DNA of 9,908 nt from Desulfuromonadales bacterium (GTDB taxonomy: Bacteria; Desulfobacterota; Desulfuromonadia; Desulfuromonadales; BM103). The stretch spans positions 1-9,908 of the forward strand of contig JAOUDB010000058.1 of the NCBI GenBank assembly GCA_029859485.1, in the 5' to 3' direction. Below, one piece after another: positions 1-6,291 of this stretch. Within the stretch, counting starts at the first letter, position 1, and each line of letters starts with the position of its first letter. A program made the position numbers and the translations under genes. The notes below the pieces were generated by a model. That model saw nothing but the letters and a program-made list of their open reading frames with translations, had not been told where the DNA came from and searched no databases.

Positions 1-35
1 TGCTGCGTGATCTTGCAAAGGTTGCAGGCTGTTGA

Positions 36-59
36 TACCTCGGAGCTTGCTGCGAGGTA
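36..59. repeat. REP-like hairpin
   Basis: TACCTCG (36-42) is the exact reverse complement of CGAGGTA (53-59), with a 10-nt loop, followed by GTTCAT. Hairpins of this look with a GTAG-like foot occur as dispersed palindromes associated with REP-type Y1 transposases in many proteobacteria. That assignment is by resemblance only; a single copy is visible here and no transposase is in the window. Confidence 0.35.
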
Positions 60-116
60 GTTCATGCTGTTGTTTTTTTCTGTATAACTTTTAGCTCCAA
101 AGACAAAAGCAAAACC

Positions 117-166
117 GTCGGGGTTGCCCGACAGCAACTTCATTTTCTTTGTGGCGACAAAGAAAA
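117..166. repeat. cluster of inverted repeats with alternative pairing
   Basis: GTCGGG (117-122) pairs with CCCGAC (127-132) around a GTTG loop. The alternative GTTGC (123-127) pairs with GCAAC (134-138), and the two foldings exclude each other. Just downstream TTTTCTTTGT (143-152) pairs perfectly with ACAAAGAAAA (157-166) around GGCG. The last hairpin resembles AT-rich repeats often seen between bacterial genes; whether it is repeated elsewhere in this genome cannot be seen. Confidence 0.45.
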
Positions 167-420
167 CAAAGCTTGGCGCTGCGCTTGGCATGTTTTACTC
201 GGTGCATTCTGGTGGCAAATATCGGCAGTAAAACCCTTTGGAAGTCTACTCCTCCCCCTTTAGCCCCGAGGCCTTTGAGGTTTTCTTCGGAAGTGGCGGT
301 ACGAAGGTCTCGAGTACTTACACCTTTTGCTTCTAGAAAGCACCACAGCCAGGCCCCCTGTAACGGGCCGGAATGCCAAATCGTTCATTTTTAGAAGACT
401 CAGAAACCTGGCAAAGGAAT

Positions 421-448
421 ATGCCCTCCGCTAGGAGAAGGCATTTTT
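421..448 (+). terminator. plus-strand terminator-like hairpin without a visible gene
   Basis: ATGCCCTCC (421-429) pairs with GGAG (434-437) and GGCAT (440-444), with a GCTA loop and a two-A bulge, and runs into TTTTT (444-448). This has the form of a rho-independent terminator on the plus strand. No plus-strand gene lies upstream within the window, so it would end either a transcript entering from the left or an unrecognised non-coding RNA. Confidence 0.45.
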
Positions 449-605
449 GCATACATTTGCTGCAGGGTAAAAGTATGGCGTCTGGGGGTACGCGAACTCC
501 AGATTCCGCATTTGGTTTTCAAAAAAGACTAAAGAACAACAGAAAAACGATCTGTTGGCCTCTCTTCATTTCCGACCAGAGGAGCAAGACGCGTATCTCG
601 CTAAT

Positions 606-1868
606 TTATTTGGCCGGTAAGACATCCTCTTCAAATGTCAGGGTCTGAAAATAATCTGCTTTGGTTTCGGCGCGCCGAATCAGTTCCACGCTGCCATCTG
701 TGCGTAGCAGGAGTTCTTTGGGGCGCAACCGACCATTGTACTGAAAGCCCATGGCGTGGCCGTGAGCGCCGCTGTCGTGAATTGCGAGCAGGTCGCCTTC
801 TTGAATCGGTGGCATCTCACGCTGAACAGCGAACTTATCGTTGTTTTCGCAGAGTGAGCCGGAAATGTCGTAAGTTTCGGATTTTTCCTGGTTGATTTTG
901 CCGATCACGTCAATGTGATGATATGCGTCGTACATGGCCGGACGCATTAGTGATGACATGCAGGCATCAACCCCGACGTATTCGCGGTAGATGCTTTTAT
1001 GGTTGATGGCTTTGGTGATCAGTGCACCGTGAGGACCGGTGACCCAGCGACCACTTTCCATATACATGCGTGGCGCGTAGCCATGTTCTGATTTGAATTC
1101 ATCAAAGAGACCAGTGATCTCTTTGGCCATAGTGTCAAGGTCGAGCTCGTTGTCGGCTGGATTGTAGGGGATACCCAGGCCACCGCCAATGTTGAGAAAT
1201 TCGAAACGTATCCCCAACTCTTCTTCTACCAGGGCGGAAATCTGCAAGAGCATTCGCGCAGTTTCTACCATGTAAGTGTAATCTCTTTCATTTGACGCCA
1301 CCATGGTGTGCAGACCGAAACGTTTTCCTCCACGTTCCATTGCCATCTTATACGCTGAGATGATCTGCTCATGGGTAATGCCGTACTTTGCTTCAACCGG
1401 GTTGCCGATAATGATATTGCCCGTTCTGCGCGGACCTGGGTTGTAGCGGAAGCAGACGACTTCAGGGAACTCAGGAACCTTATCAATCAGGGAGATATCA
1501 TCCAGGTTCAGAATGCTTCCGCCCTCAGCAGCCGCATACAGGAACTCTTCTTCTGTGGTGTTGTTCGAGGTGAACATGATGTCTTCACCCTTGCCGCCAA
1601 CCTGTCTGCTCACAATCAGTTCAGGTATGGAACTGCAATCGAAACCAAAATCCAGTTTCTTCATCAGTTCCAATATGCGCGGGTTTGGCAGGGCTTTAAC
1701 GGCATAGTATTCACGGAAGCCGTCAATGCCGGAGAAGGCTTTTTTAAGTCTCTCTCCTGTCTCAAGAATGCCTGCTTCATCATATATGTGAAAGGGCGTA
1801 CCGTAGTGTTCGGCAAGATCGGCAGCGATAGGGAAAAGACGGTCCTGAAAAGATTGCGACATGGGCAT
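606..1868 (-). CDS. lysA: diaminopimelate decarboxylase, divergent clade
   Basis: A 420-residue PLP-dependent decarboxylase of fold type III (alanine-racemase-like barrel plus C-terminal beta domain). It is expected to convert meso-diaminopimelate to L-lysine and CO2 in the cytoplasm, the last step of lysine synthesis. The Schiff-base lysine is K58 in YYAVKALPNP. The phosphate-binding glycine loop is GGGLGIPY at 228-235, C340-E341 supply the partner-subunit active-site pair, and MYDAYH (312-317) matches the usual YDAYH. Departures from textbook LysA are HTMVASNE (187-194) where HxHIGSQ is usual, ESGR (271-274) instead of EPGR, and CENND instead of CESGD. The length is normal. The chosen ATG has AGGAG 9 nt upstream; a second ATG two codons later is possible. 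It stands alone, without dapA or dapF neighbours. A related ornithine/arginine-type or carboxynorspermidine decarboxylase is less likely. Confidence 0.85.
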   Translation of the reverse strand: MPMSQSFQDRLFPIAADLAEHYGTPFHIYDEAGILETGERLKKAFSGIDGFREYYAVKALPNPRILELMKKLDFGFDCSSIPELIVSRQVGGKGEDIMFTSNNTTEEEFLYAAAEGGSILNLDDISLIDKVPEFPEVVCFRYNPGPRRTGNIIIGNPVEAKYGITHEQIISAYKMAMERGGKRFGLHTMVASNERDYTYMVETARMLLQISALVEEELGIRFEFLNIGGGLGIPYNPADNELDLDTMAKEITGLFDEFKSEHGYAPRMYMESGRWVTGPHGALITKAINHKSIYREYVGVDACMSSLMRPAMYDAYHHIDVIGKINQEKSETYDISGSLCENNDKFAVQREMPPIQEGDLLAIHDSGAHGHAMGFQYNGRLRPKELLLRTDGSVELIRRAETKADYFQTLTFEEDVLPAK

Positions 1869-1906
1869 GATGAAAAACTCCTGGCGGCGGTTGTATGTTG
1901 ATTTGT

Positions 1907-1928
1907 TGCTGAGAGATATCTCTCAGCA
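1907..1928. promoter_or_regulatory. 22-bp perfect palindrome in the lysA leader
   Basis: TGCTGAGAGAT is followed directly by its exact reverse complement ATCTCTCAGCA, with no spacer. It lies 38 nt upstream of the lysA ATG and about 7-28 nt downstream of the predicted transcription start. It could be an operator for a dimeric repressor or fold as a leader hairpin. No lysine riboswitch-like length of structured leader is available here (only about 65 nt). Confidence 0.55.
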
Positions 1929-1941
1929 TTGTAAAGGGCAA

Positions 1942-1970
1942 GATATAACCGATCAGGTCAGAAAAGACAA
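1942..1970 (-). promoter_or_regulatory. candidate sigma-70 promoter of lysA
   Basis: On the minus strand TTGTCT (1965-1970) is followed after exactly 17 nt by TATATC (1942-1947), four of six matches to each consensus box. The predicted start would be near 1935, giving a leader of about 67 nt that includes the palindrome. Read by eye, so moderately sure. Confidence 0.5.
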
Positions 1971-2170
1971 GGGCAAGGCTCAGGAAGGGGCTGTCAGAAA
2001 AACTCACCGGCTGGATTATAGGGTTTATTGACGCGCTGGAGGAGATGTCGTTGCAAGTCTCGAGGAACGACTGAGCTGATTATACGAAAGCCAAAGAAGA
2101 TAGTCACCGTGTGCGAATGTAATGAACATTTACTGCAGGATGGCTGCACATAGCGATCCATCTAAGGAGG
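1971..2170. other. remainder of the ppgK-lysA intergenic region
   Basis: Together with the lysA leader this makes a gene-free gap of about 300 bp. A GTCGTT (2047-2052)/AACGAC (2066-2071) inverted repeat is the only structure I see, and it lacks a T-tract, so no clear terminator for the glucokinase transcript is visible. No small gene with a ribosome site is supported. Confidence 0.5.
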
Positions 2171-2902
2171 TTACAACAAAACGGCTGCTGCAGCGCCGAT
2201 TATTCCCGCATCATTACGCAAAGTCGCCGGCATAACCGTGGTCTTAAGGGTCAGTTCTGGCAAGAAGAGGGCGTGGTCGTTACTGATTTCGCCTCCGATG
2301 ATAAAGAGATCGGGCCAGAAAAGGTCCTCAAGGCATTGCAGGTAGTCATCGAGGCGTTTCGCCCATTCAGAATAGGAAAGATTCAGCCTGGTTTTGACTG
2401 CCGCCGAGGCGAACTCTTCCGCACTGCCGCCGTTCAATTGGATATGGCCGAATTCCGTGTTGGGAATCAGGGTGTTGTTTCGGAACAGGGCTGTCCCCAA
2501 GCCTGTCCCGGCCGTAACAACGATCGTTGTTCCAGAGGCGTTACGACCTGCTCCGTAATGCATTTCAGCAAGACCGGCAGCGTCAGCATCATTGAGGACA
2601 GAGACCTTGCTCCGGGTTTTTGCAGAAAACGCCTCGACCAGGTTCGTGCCAATCCAGGTCGGGTCTATGTTTGCTGCAGTGCACGCGATACCGTTGCGTA
2701 TCACAGCTGGAAAGCCGCAGCCGATTGGGCCCGTCCAGTTAAGGTCAGCAACGAGCTTGGCGATGATATTGCTGACCGCCTCCGGTGTTGCTGGTTGCGG
2801 GGTGGGGATGTGCAAACGCTCTTTGACGAGAGTGCCGTTAACAGGGTTGACCGGAGCGGCTTTGATGCTCGATCCGCCTATGTCTATACCGAGGACATTC
2901 AT
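2171..2902 (-). CDS. ppgK: polyphosphate glucokinase (ROK family)
   Basis: A 243-residue cytoplasmic sugar kinase predicted to phosphorylate glucose using inorganic polyphosphate (and often ATP). Visible motifs are the phosphate loop DIGGSSIKAA (7-16), GFPAV (63-67), NDADAAGLAE (104-113) with D105 as the expected catalytic base, TAGTGLGTALF (130-140), EFGH (150-153) as the ROK-type ExGH, and PDLFIIGGEIS (197-207). The tail AGIIGAAAAV also fits the PPGK subgroup, which lacks the Cys-rich zinc motif of ROK repressors. I chose the ATG at 2902 because the protein then starts right at MNVLGIDIGG; a TTG start 19 codons upstream would overlap dctM. It starts 7 bp after the dctM stop with AAGAG directly before the ATG, so translation is probably coupled. 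ATP-only glucokinase is the main alternative. Confidence 0.82.
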   Translation of the reverse strand: MNVLGIDIGGSSIKAAPVNPVNGTLVKERLHIPTPQPATPEAVSNIIAKLVADLNWTGPIGCGFPAVIRNGIACTAANIDPTWIGTNLVEAFSAKTRSKVSVLNDADAAGLAEMHYGAGRNASGTTIVVTAGTGLGTALFRNNTLIPNTEFGHIQLNGGSAEEFASAAVKTRLNLSYSEWAKRLDDYLQCLEDLFWPDLFIIGGEISNDHALFLPELTLKTTVMPATLRNDAGIIGAAAAVLL

Positions 2903-2909
2903 CTCTTGT

Positions 2910-4205
2910 TTAATGAGTGGAGAAGCCGAACCATTGCGGGTAGACAACCAGGATGCCAAGCACGATCATCTGTAAAATTATGAAAGGCAAGACACCGTAG
3001 TAGATATCCGTAGTCCGAACCTCGGGAGGAGCGACACCTTTCAGGTAGAAGAGACTGAAGCCGAACGGCGGAGTCAAAAATGATGTCTGCAGGTTCATGG
3101 CGACGAGGATGGCGTACCAGACCGGATTGATGCCGAGGTTGGCGGCGATCGGTGCCAAAATAGGTACGATGATGTAGGAGATCTCAACAAAGTCGATAAA
3201 AAAGCCGAGAACCATGATGAGCAACATGGAAAGGATTATGAAGCCCCATTTCTCGCCCGGCAGGCCCATCATGAATTGTTCAACGACCCAGTCGCCGCCG
3301 GTATAGGTGAAGACCATGGAGAAGGCGGTGGCTCCAATCAGTATGGCGAAGACCATGGAGCTGATCTTGATGGTTTCCAGAGAGCTGTCCCAGAGCATAC
3401 GAAATGAGAATTGCTGGTAGAGAAGAGCCAGGACAATCGCGCCAACACCACCCACCGAAGACGATTCGGTTGGAGTCGCCACCCCTGTCAAAATTGAGCC
3501 GAGGACAAGGATGATCAGGACCAGGGGGGGGACGATTGCTTTGAGGGCACGGACGATCTGTTGCATCTTGCTGCCGGTTGATGCTTCAAGGCGGACGGGG
3601 GGGGCCAGGTCTTTTTTGAATATGGTGATAATGACGATGTAGATAACGTAGAAGGCGACCAGCGACAACCCCGGCCAGAGCGCCGCTTTGAACAGATCGC
3701 CTACCGGCTCCTGAAAGACATCACCGAGGATGATCAGGACGATTGATGGCGGGATGATCTGGCCCAAAGTGCCTGCGGCACAGATTGATCCGGTGGCAAG
3801 GCGCTTGTCATAGTTGTGCTTGAGCATGACCGGCAGGGAAATGACCCCCATAGCGACCACGCTGGCACCAACCACCCCAGTGGACGCCGCCAGGAGTGCT
3901 CCCACCAGTACGGTCGAGATGGCGATACCACCGCGAACTTCGCCGAACAAAAACCCCATTGATTCGAGAAGACGCTCGGCCAGTCGTGATTTCTGCAAGA
4001 CGATCCCCATAAAGATGAAGAGCGGGATCGCCATCAGTATGGTGTTGTTCATGATTGACCAGATGCGGTGAGGCATCAGGGAAAAGATCTGTGTTCCCTC
4101 GGCAAATAGACCAAAAAAGACCGCTACTCCGCCGAAGGTGAAGGCCACCGGAAAGCCCAGAAGCAGCATCGCCAGGGCGGTCGTGAACATTATAAGGCCG
4201 ATCAT
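2910..4205 (-). CDS. dctM: TRAP transporter large permease (DctM type)
   Basis: A 431-residue, very hydrophobic inner-membrane protein with about a dozen predicted membrane segments. It is the transport subunit of a tripartite ATP-independent periplasmic transporter, driven by an ion gradient (usually Na+). Family signatures visible are GQIIPPS (148-154), GVATPTESSSVGGVGA (241-256) and NLQTSFLTPPFGF (371-383). The length is typical of DctM. It follows the dctQ-type gene after a 109-bp gap that contains a stem-loop, and precedes the glucokinase by 7 bp. The start ATG has no clear ribosome site of its own. A six-codon ORF ends in the ATGA overlap at this start, and a second ATG lies five codons inside. 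Substrate cannot be told from this subunit, but the set is of the mannitol/chloroaromatic-type (FcbT-like) branch. Confidence 0.92.
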   Translation of the reverse strand: MIGLIMFTTALAMLLLGFPVAFTFGGVAVFFGLFAEGTQIFSLMPHRIWSIMNNTILMAIPLFIFMGIVLQKSRLAERLLESMGFLFGEVRGGIAISTVLVGALLAASTGVVGASVVAMGVISLPVMLKHNYDKRLATGSICAAGTLGQIIPPSIVLIILGDVFQEPVGDLFKAALWPGLSLVAFYVIYIVIITIFKKDLAPPVRLEASTGSKMQQIVRALKAIVPPLVLIILVLGSILTGVATPTESSSVGGVGAIVLALLYQQFSFRMLWDSSLETIKISSMVFAILIGATAFSMVFTYTGGDWVVEQFMMGLPGEKWGFIILSMLLIMVLGFFIDFVEISYIIVPILAPIAANLGINPVWYAILVAMNLQTSFLTPPFGFSLFYLKGVAPPEVRTTDIYYGVLPFIILQMIVLGILVVYPQWFGFSTH

Positions 4206-4222
4206 ATCAGATGTATTTCCAT
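4202..4222 (-). other. six-codon ORF overlapping the dctM start
   Basis: On the minus strand a short frame encoding MEIHLI begins at 4222 and stops in TGA at 4204-4202, sharing ATGA with the dctM start codon. AAGAGGG (4224-4230) precedes it, but the spacing of about 2 nt is shorter than ideal. It could deliver ribosomes to the poorly marked dctM start by termination-reinitiation. It may equally be chance. Confidence 0.25.
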
Positions 4223-4235
4223 TCCCTCTTGTTAG

Positions 4236-4259
4236 GGTGTCCGAAAATTTCAGGACACC
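4236..4259 (-). promoter_or_regulatory. stem-loop between dctQ and dctM
   Basis: GGTGTCC (4236-4242) pairs with GGACACC (4253-4259). The loop can extend the stem by GAA/TTC if one A is bulged out. No T-tract follows in the direction of transcription, so an mRNA stability or partial-pausing element is more likely than a terminator. Confidence 0.5.
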
Positions 4260-4314
4260 GGTACGACATAATCATTAGCTATAGTTGCTTGCTATTGAGC
4301 CCTGTTCCTCAGCC

Positions 4315-4857
4315 CTACAGGATCGCTTTGTCTTCGATATGATGCACCGGAGGCGCTTCGACCCCCCGGAAAATATTAACGTTGTGAAGTATAAAGCCTA
4401 TGGCTGAAAGGAGCAGGAAGACAAAGGAAGCCGGGATCACCGACTTGATCAGCCAACGATAGCTCAAGCCGCCGGGGTCACCGCTGATCTCTCCAGAGGC
4501 AAACGCCTCATGTACGTACCAGAAAGAGCCTTCGATGATCAGCAGACTCAGGGGGATGAGAAACAGCAGGGCGCCGCCAATATTGACGATGGCTTTCCAG
4601 CGTGGCGAGAAATGGTCGTAAAGTATATCGACCCGGACGTGTCCATCTTCCTTGAGCGTGTAGGCCATGCCGAACAGAAAGACCACGGAAAACAGGTGCC
4701 ATTCCATCTCCTGCAGGGCAATTGAGCCGGAGTTGAAGAAATAACGCATGATGGAATCGTAGAAGACATTGACCAGCATGACCAGGTTAAGGAAACCGGC
4801 GATCCAACCCATCAGGGTGGAGAAACGATCAAAGAAAATTTCCAGTTTCAGGAGCAT
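4315..4857 (-). CDS. dctQ: TRAP transporter small permease (DctQ type)
   Basis: A 180-residue inner-membrane protein with four predicted hydrophobic segments (about 15-33, 53-70, 89-109 and 139-160), the usual layout of the small TRAP subunit that binds the large permease. Family features visible are MRYFFNSG (37-44) followed by LQEMEWHLF (48-56) with acidic E50/E52, and DGHVRVDILYDHF (71-83), the conserved HVRVD motif after the second segment. The ATG is preceded by an A-rich AAAAGG about 10 nt upstream. It lies 57 bp after the receptor gene, with a GC-rich hairpin in the gap, and upstream of dctM, giving receptor-small-large order. The C-terminal tail after residue 165 is hydrophilic and probably cytoplasmic. 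Confidence 0.92.
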   Translation of the reverse strand: MLLKLEIFFDRFSTLMGWIAGFLNLVMLVNVFYDSIMRYFFNSGSIALQEMEWHLFSVVFLFGMAYTLKEDGHVRVDILYDHFSPRWKAIVNIGGALLFLIPLSLLIIEGSFWYVHEAFASGEISGDPGGLSYRWLIKSVIPASFVFLLLSAIGFILHNVNIFRGVEAPPVHHIEDKAIL

Positions 4858-4882
4858 AATGTTTCTTGCCTTTTTAAACGAA

Positions 4883-4904
4883 GCTCCCGGCCGAAACCGG
4901 GAGC
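4883..4904 (-). promoter_or_regulatory. GC-rich hairpin between dctP and dctQ
   Basis: GCTCCCGG (4883-4890) pairs with CCGGGAGC (4897-4904), an 8-bp stem with a 6-nt loop. On the minus strand it is followed by TTCGTTT, a weak T-tract. It begins 10 nt after the receptor stop codon. This suits a partial terminator or a 3' stabiliser that keeps receptor mRNA above permease mRNA. Confidence 0.6.
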
Positions 4905-4914
4905 CAGAGTGGGA

Positions 4915-6033
4915 CTATTCGAGGTTGTCCTTGAGATAAGCATAGTCGGAAATCACTGTCCACTTGCGGGCCATTTTCATGTAAGCCCGCTGGGCGTCGA
5001 GAATCTCTTTGAATTTGGGGTCACCAGCTGCACTTGCGTCCAGTAGCTCGTCGTTAGCCTTCTTCATGGCCGAGATAATCTCCGGGGAGAAAGTACGGAT
5101 CTTCACCTCCGGATACTCCTTTTCGATTGATGCCCAGTTGACTGCGCTTTCATGATAGGAGCGAGCATACATGTCGTAGGCCGCATACTGCATGGCAATG
5201 GTCAGGATCTCCTGCAGGTGTTTTGGTAGTGCATCAAACTTTTCCTTGTTGATCATGAACTGCAGCTCGGTTGCAGGCTCATGCCAACCCGTATAATAGT
5301 AAGGGGCAATTTTCTGGAAGCCCATGTTCAGATCGAGAGAGGGACCGACCCACTCCAGGGCATCGATCGTGCCGCGATCGAGAGCTGTATAGAGCTCGCC
5401 CGGGGCAATATTGGTGACGACAACGCCAAGCTTGGAGAGAACTTCTCCGGCGAAGCCGGGGATACGCATCTTCAGGCCGTTAAAGTCATCGAGGGTGTTG
5501 ATCTCTTTGCGGAACCATCCACCCATCTGGTTGCCGGTGTTGCCACCGGGGAAGGCATAGACGCCATGCTTGTCGTAAACCTGCTTCATCAATTCCATGC
5601 CACCGCCGTAATAGAACCAGGCATACTGCTCGGGGGCGATCATGCCGAAAGGCATGGTGGTGAAGAACATGGTGTTGGCATCCTTGCCTTTCCAGTAGTA
5701 AGAGGCCGAATGACCCATTTCATACTGGCCGGCTTTAACCATGTCGAGGATGCCGAAGGCTGCTTTGTGTTTGTTGGATGAGTCGATTCGGATTTCCAGT
5801 TCACCCTTTGACATGGTCTTGACCATGTCGGCCATCTTGATAACGGCATCACCGAAGATAGGGAAGCCGGTTCCCCAGGTCTGGGCAAGCTTCCAGACAA
5901 TGGCTTTCTTTTCAACTTTTGCCGCTTCTGCTTTGGGTGCCTGTTGTTGCTCACCGCAGGCAGTCAGCCCCAGAAATGCGACGAAGACTAACAGGCCGGT
6001 AGACAACTTCAGAAAACGCTTCATCTGTTTCAT
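4915..6033 (-). CDS. dctP: TRAP solute-binding lipoprotein, TakP/FcbT1-like
   Basis: A 372-residue periplasmic receptor that captures the substrate for the DctQM permease. The N-terminus is a lipoprotein signal: a basic start, a hydrophobic stretch to about 23, and lipobox LTAC with acylated C26, so it is membrane-tethered. Motifs follow the 2-oxo acid receptor TakP branch: GHSASYYWKGKD (107-118), MPFGM (127-131), GNQMGGWFRKEI (167-178), MRIPG (189-193), DALEWVGP (224-231) and GWHEP (249-253). From memory of the TakP structure, the matching Gln, Arg and Glu-Trp (here Q169, R190, E227-W228) bind Na+ and the carboxylate, so a 2-oxo or hydroxy acid (pyruvate, lactate type) is the best guess; other ligands occur in the branch. 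The start has AAGGAGGAG 5 nt upstream, the strongest ribosome site in the window, fitting high receptor expression. Confidence 0.9.
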   Translation of the reverse strand: MKQMKRFLKLSTGLLVFVAFLGLTACGEQQQAPKAEAAKVEKKAIVWKLAQTWGTGFPIFGDAVIKMADMVKTMSKGELEIRIDSSNKHKAAFGILDMVKAGQYEMGHSASYYWKGKDANTMFFTTMPFGMIAPEQYAWFYYGGGMELMKQVYDKHGVYAFPGGNTGNQMGGWFRKEINTLDDFNGLKMRIPGFAGEVLSKLGVVVTNIAPGELYTALDRGTIDALEWVGPSLDLNMGFQKIAPYYYTGWHEPATELQFMINKEKFDALPKHLQEILTIAMQYAAYDMYARSYHESAVNWASIEKEYPEVKIRTFSPEIISAMKKANDELLDASAAGDPKFKEILDAQRAYMKMARKWTVISDYAYLKDNLE

Positions 6034-6073
6034 TTTTTCTCCTCCTTCGTGTGTTTTACGACATAACTTTTCT

Positions 6074-6090
6074 GTCTGAAAAATTCAGAC
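6074..6090. promoter_or_regulatory. 17-bp palindrome in the dctP leader
   Basis: GTCTGAA (6074-6080) and TTCAGAC (6084-6090) are exact reverse complements around AAA, 41-57 nt upstream of the dctP start and about 25 nt downstream of the predicted transcription start. It could be a repressor operator or a 5' UTR hairpin. No regulator gene is adjacent. Confidence 0.45.
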
Positions 6091-6122
6091 TTTCCACGAG
6101 AAACCGTCAATACACAGACATA

Positions 6123-6151
6123 AACTATGCCCGAAACCAAGCCGTTGTCAA
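6123..6151 (-). promoter_or_regulatory. candidate sigma-70 promoter of the TRAP operon
   Basis: On the minus strand a perfect TTGACA (6146-6151) is followed after 16-17 nt by CATAGT/ATAGTT (6123-6129). A second, weaker TTGACG lies about 40 nt downstream. The predicted leader is about 85 nt. No -24/-12 sigma-54 element was found. Confidence 0.5.
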
Positions 6152-6291
6152 TATTCTGGTTATAATGTTTTCAGGTATTTGCCTGTTTTTCACGGCTTGA
6201 CGATTACTTCGCGGATGTTACCTTTAATGCTTATCTTATAGTGATGATTTTAAGCCAGGTCAGTCAATGATCGATATTGGGAGATTTTTCG

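Larger units (their letters stand above)
1..605. other. gene-free intergenic region rich in inverted repeats
   Basis: No convincing coding sequence is seen on either strand; the open frames here give low-complexity, Arg/Ser/Pro-rich peptides with no family resemblance. The stretch holds a REP-like hairpin (36-59), two mutually exclusive hairpins (117-138), a 10-bp-stem hairpin (143-166), a GGCCC/GGGCC inverted repeat (352-369) and a plus-strand terminator-like hairpin (421-448). On the minus strand, beyond the lysA stop, there is a weak AACAGA/TCTGTT stem (538-556) followed by T-rich sequence that could end lysA transcription. TATAAC at 83-88 resembles a plus-strand -10 box but has only a poor -35 match. 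A gene left of the window could own the plus-strand terminator. Confidence 0.6.

Noticed and set aside
475..515. tRNA 3'-end-like stretch on the minus strand (TTCGCGT loop and a CCA end)
   Set aside because: The conserved A58 is replaced, the T-stem has mismatches, spacing to CCA is two bases short, and no matching 5' acceptor strand is present.
149..648. Two overlapping plus-strand open frames of 81 and 91 codons
   Set aside because: Compositions are low-complexity and basic, no ribosome site is seen, a terminator-like hairpin interrupts them, and one runs into the lysA 3' end antisense.
1371..1901. 176-codon plus-strand open frame antisense to lysA
   Set aside because: It is a shadow of a well-supported gene; no family resemblance or ribosome site.
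1780..2007. Minus-strand frame overlapping the lysA start, possible leader peptide
   Set aside because: No ribosome site, wrong frame relative to lysA, and no run of lysine codons that would suit attenuation.
2160..2175. AAGGAGGT on the plus strand, also readable as a 16S rRNA 3'-end-like CCTCCTTA on the minus strand
   Set aside because: No start codon follows at suitable distance, and the rRNA resemblance does not extend beyond these few bases.
2273..2983. 236-codon plus-strand open frame antisense to ppgK
   Set aside because: It mirrors the coding constraint of ppgK, whose motifs are unambiguous on the other strand.
6123..6151. Sigma-54 promoter for the TRAP operon
   Set aside because: GG and GC pairs occur but not at the required -24/-12 spacing; a sigma-70 reading fits better.
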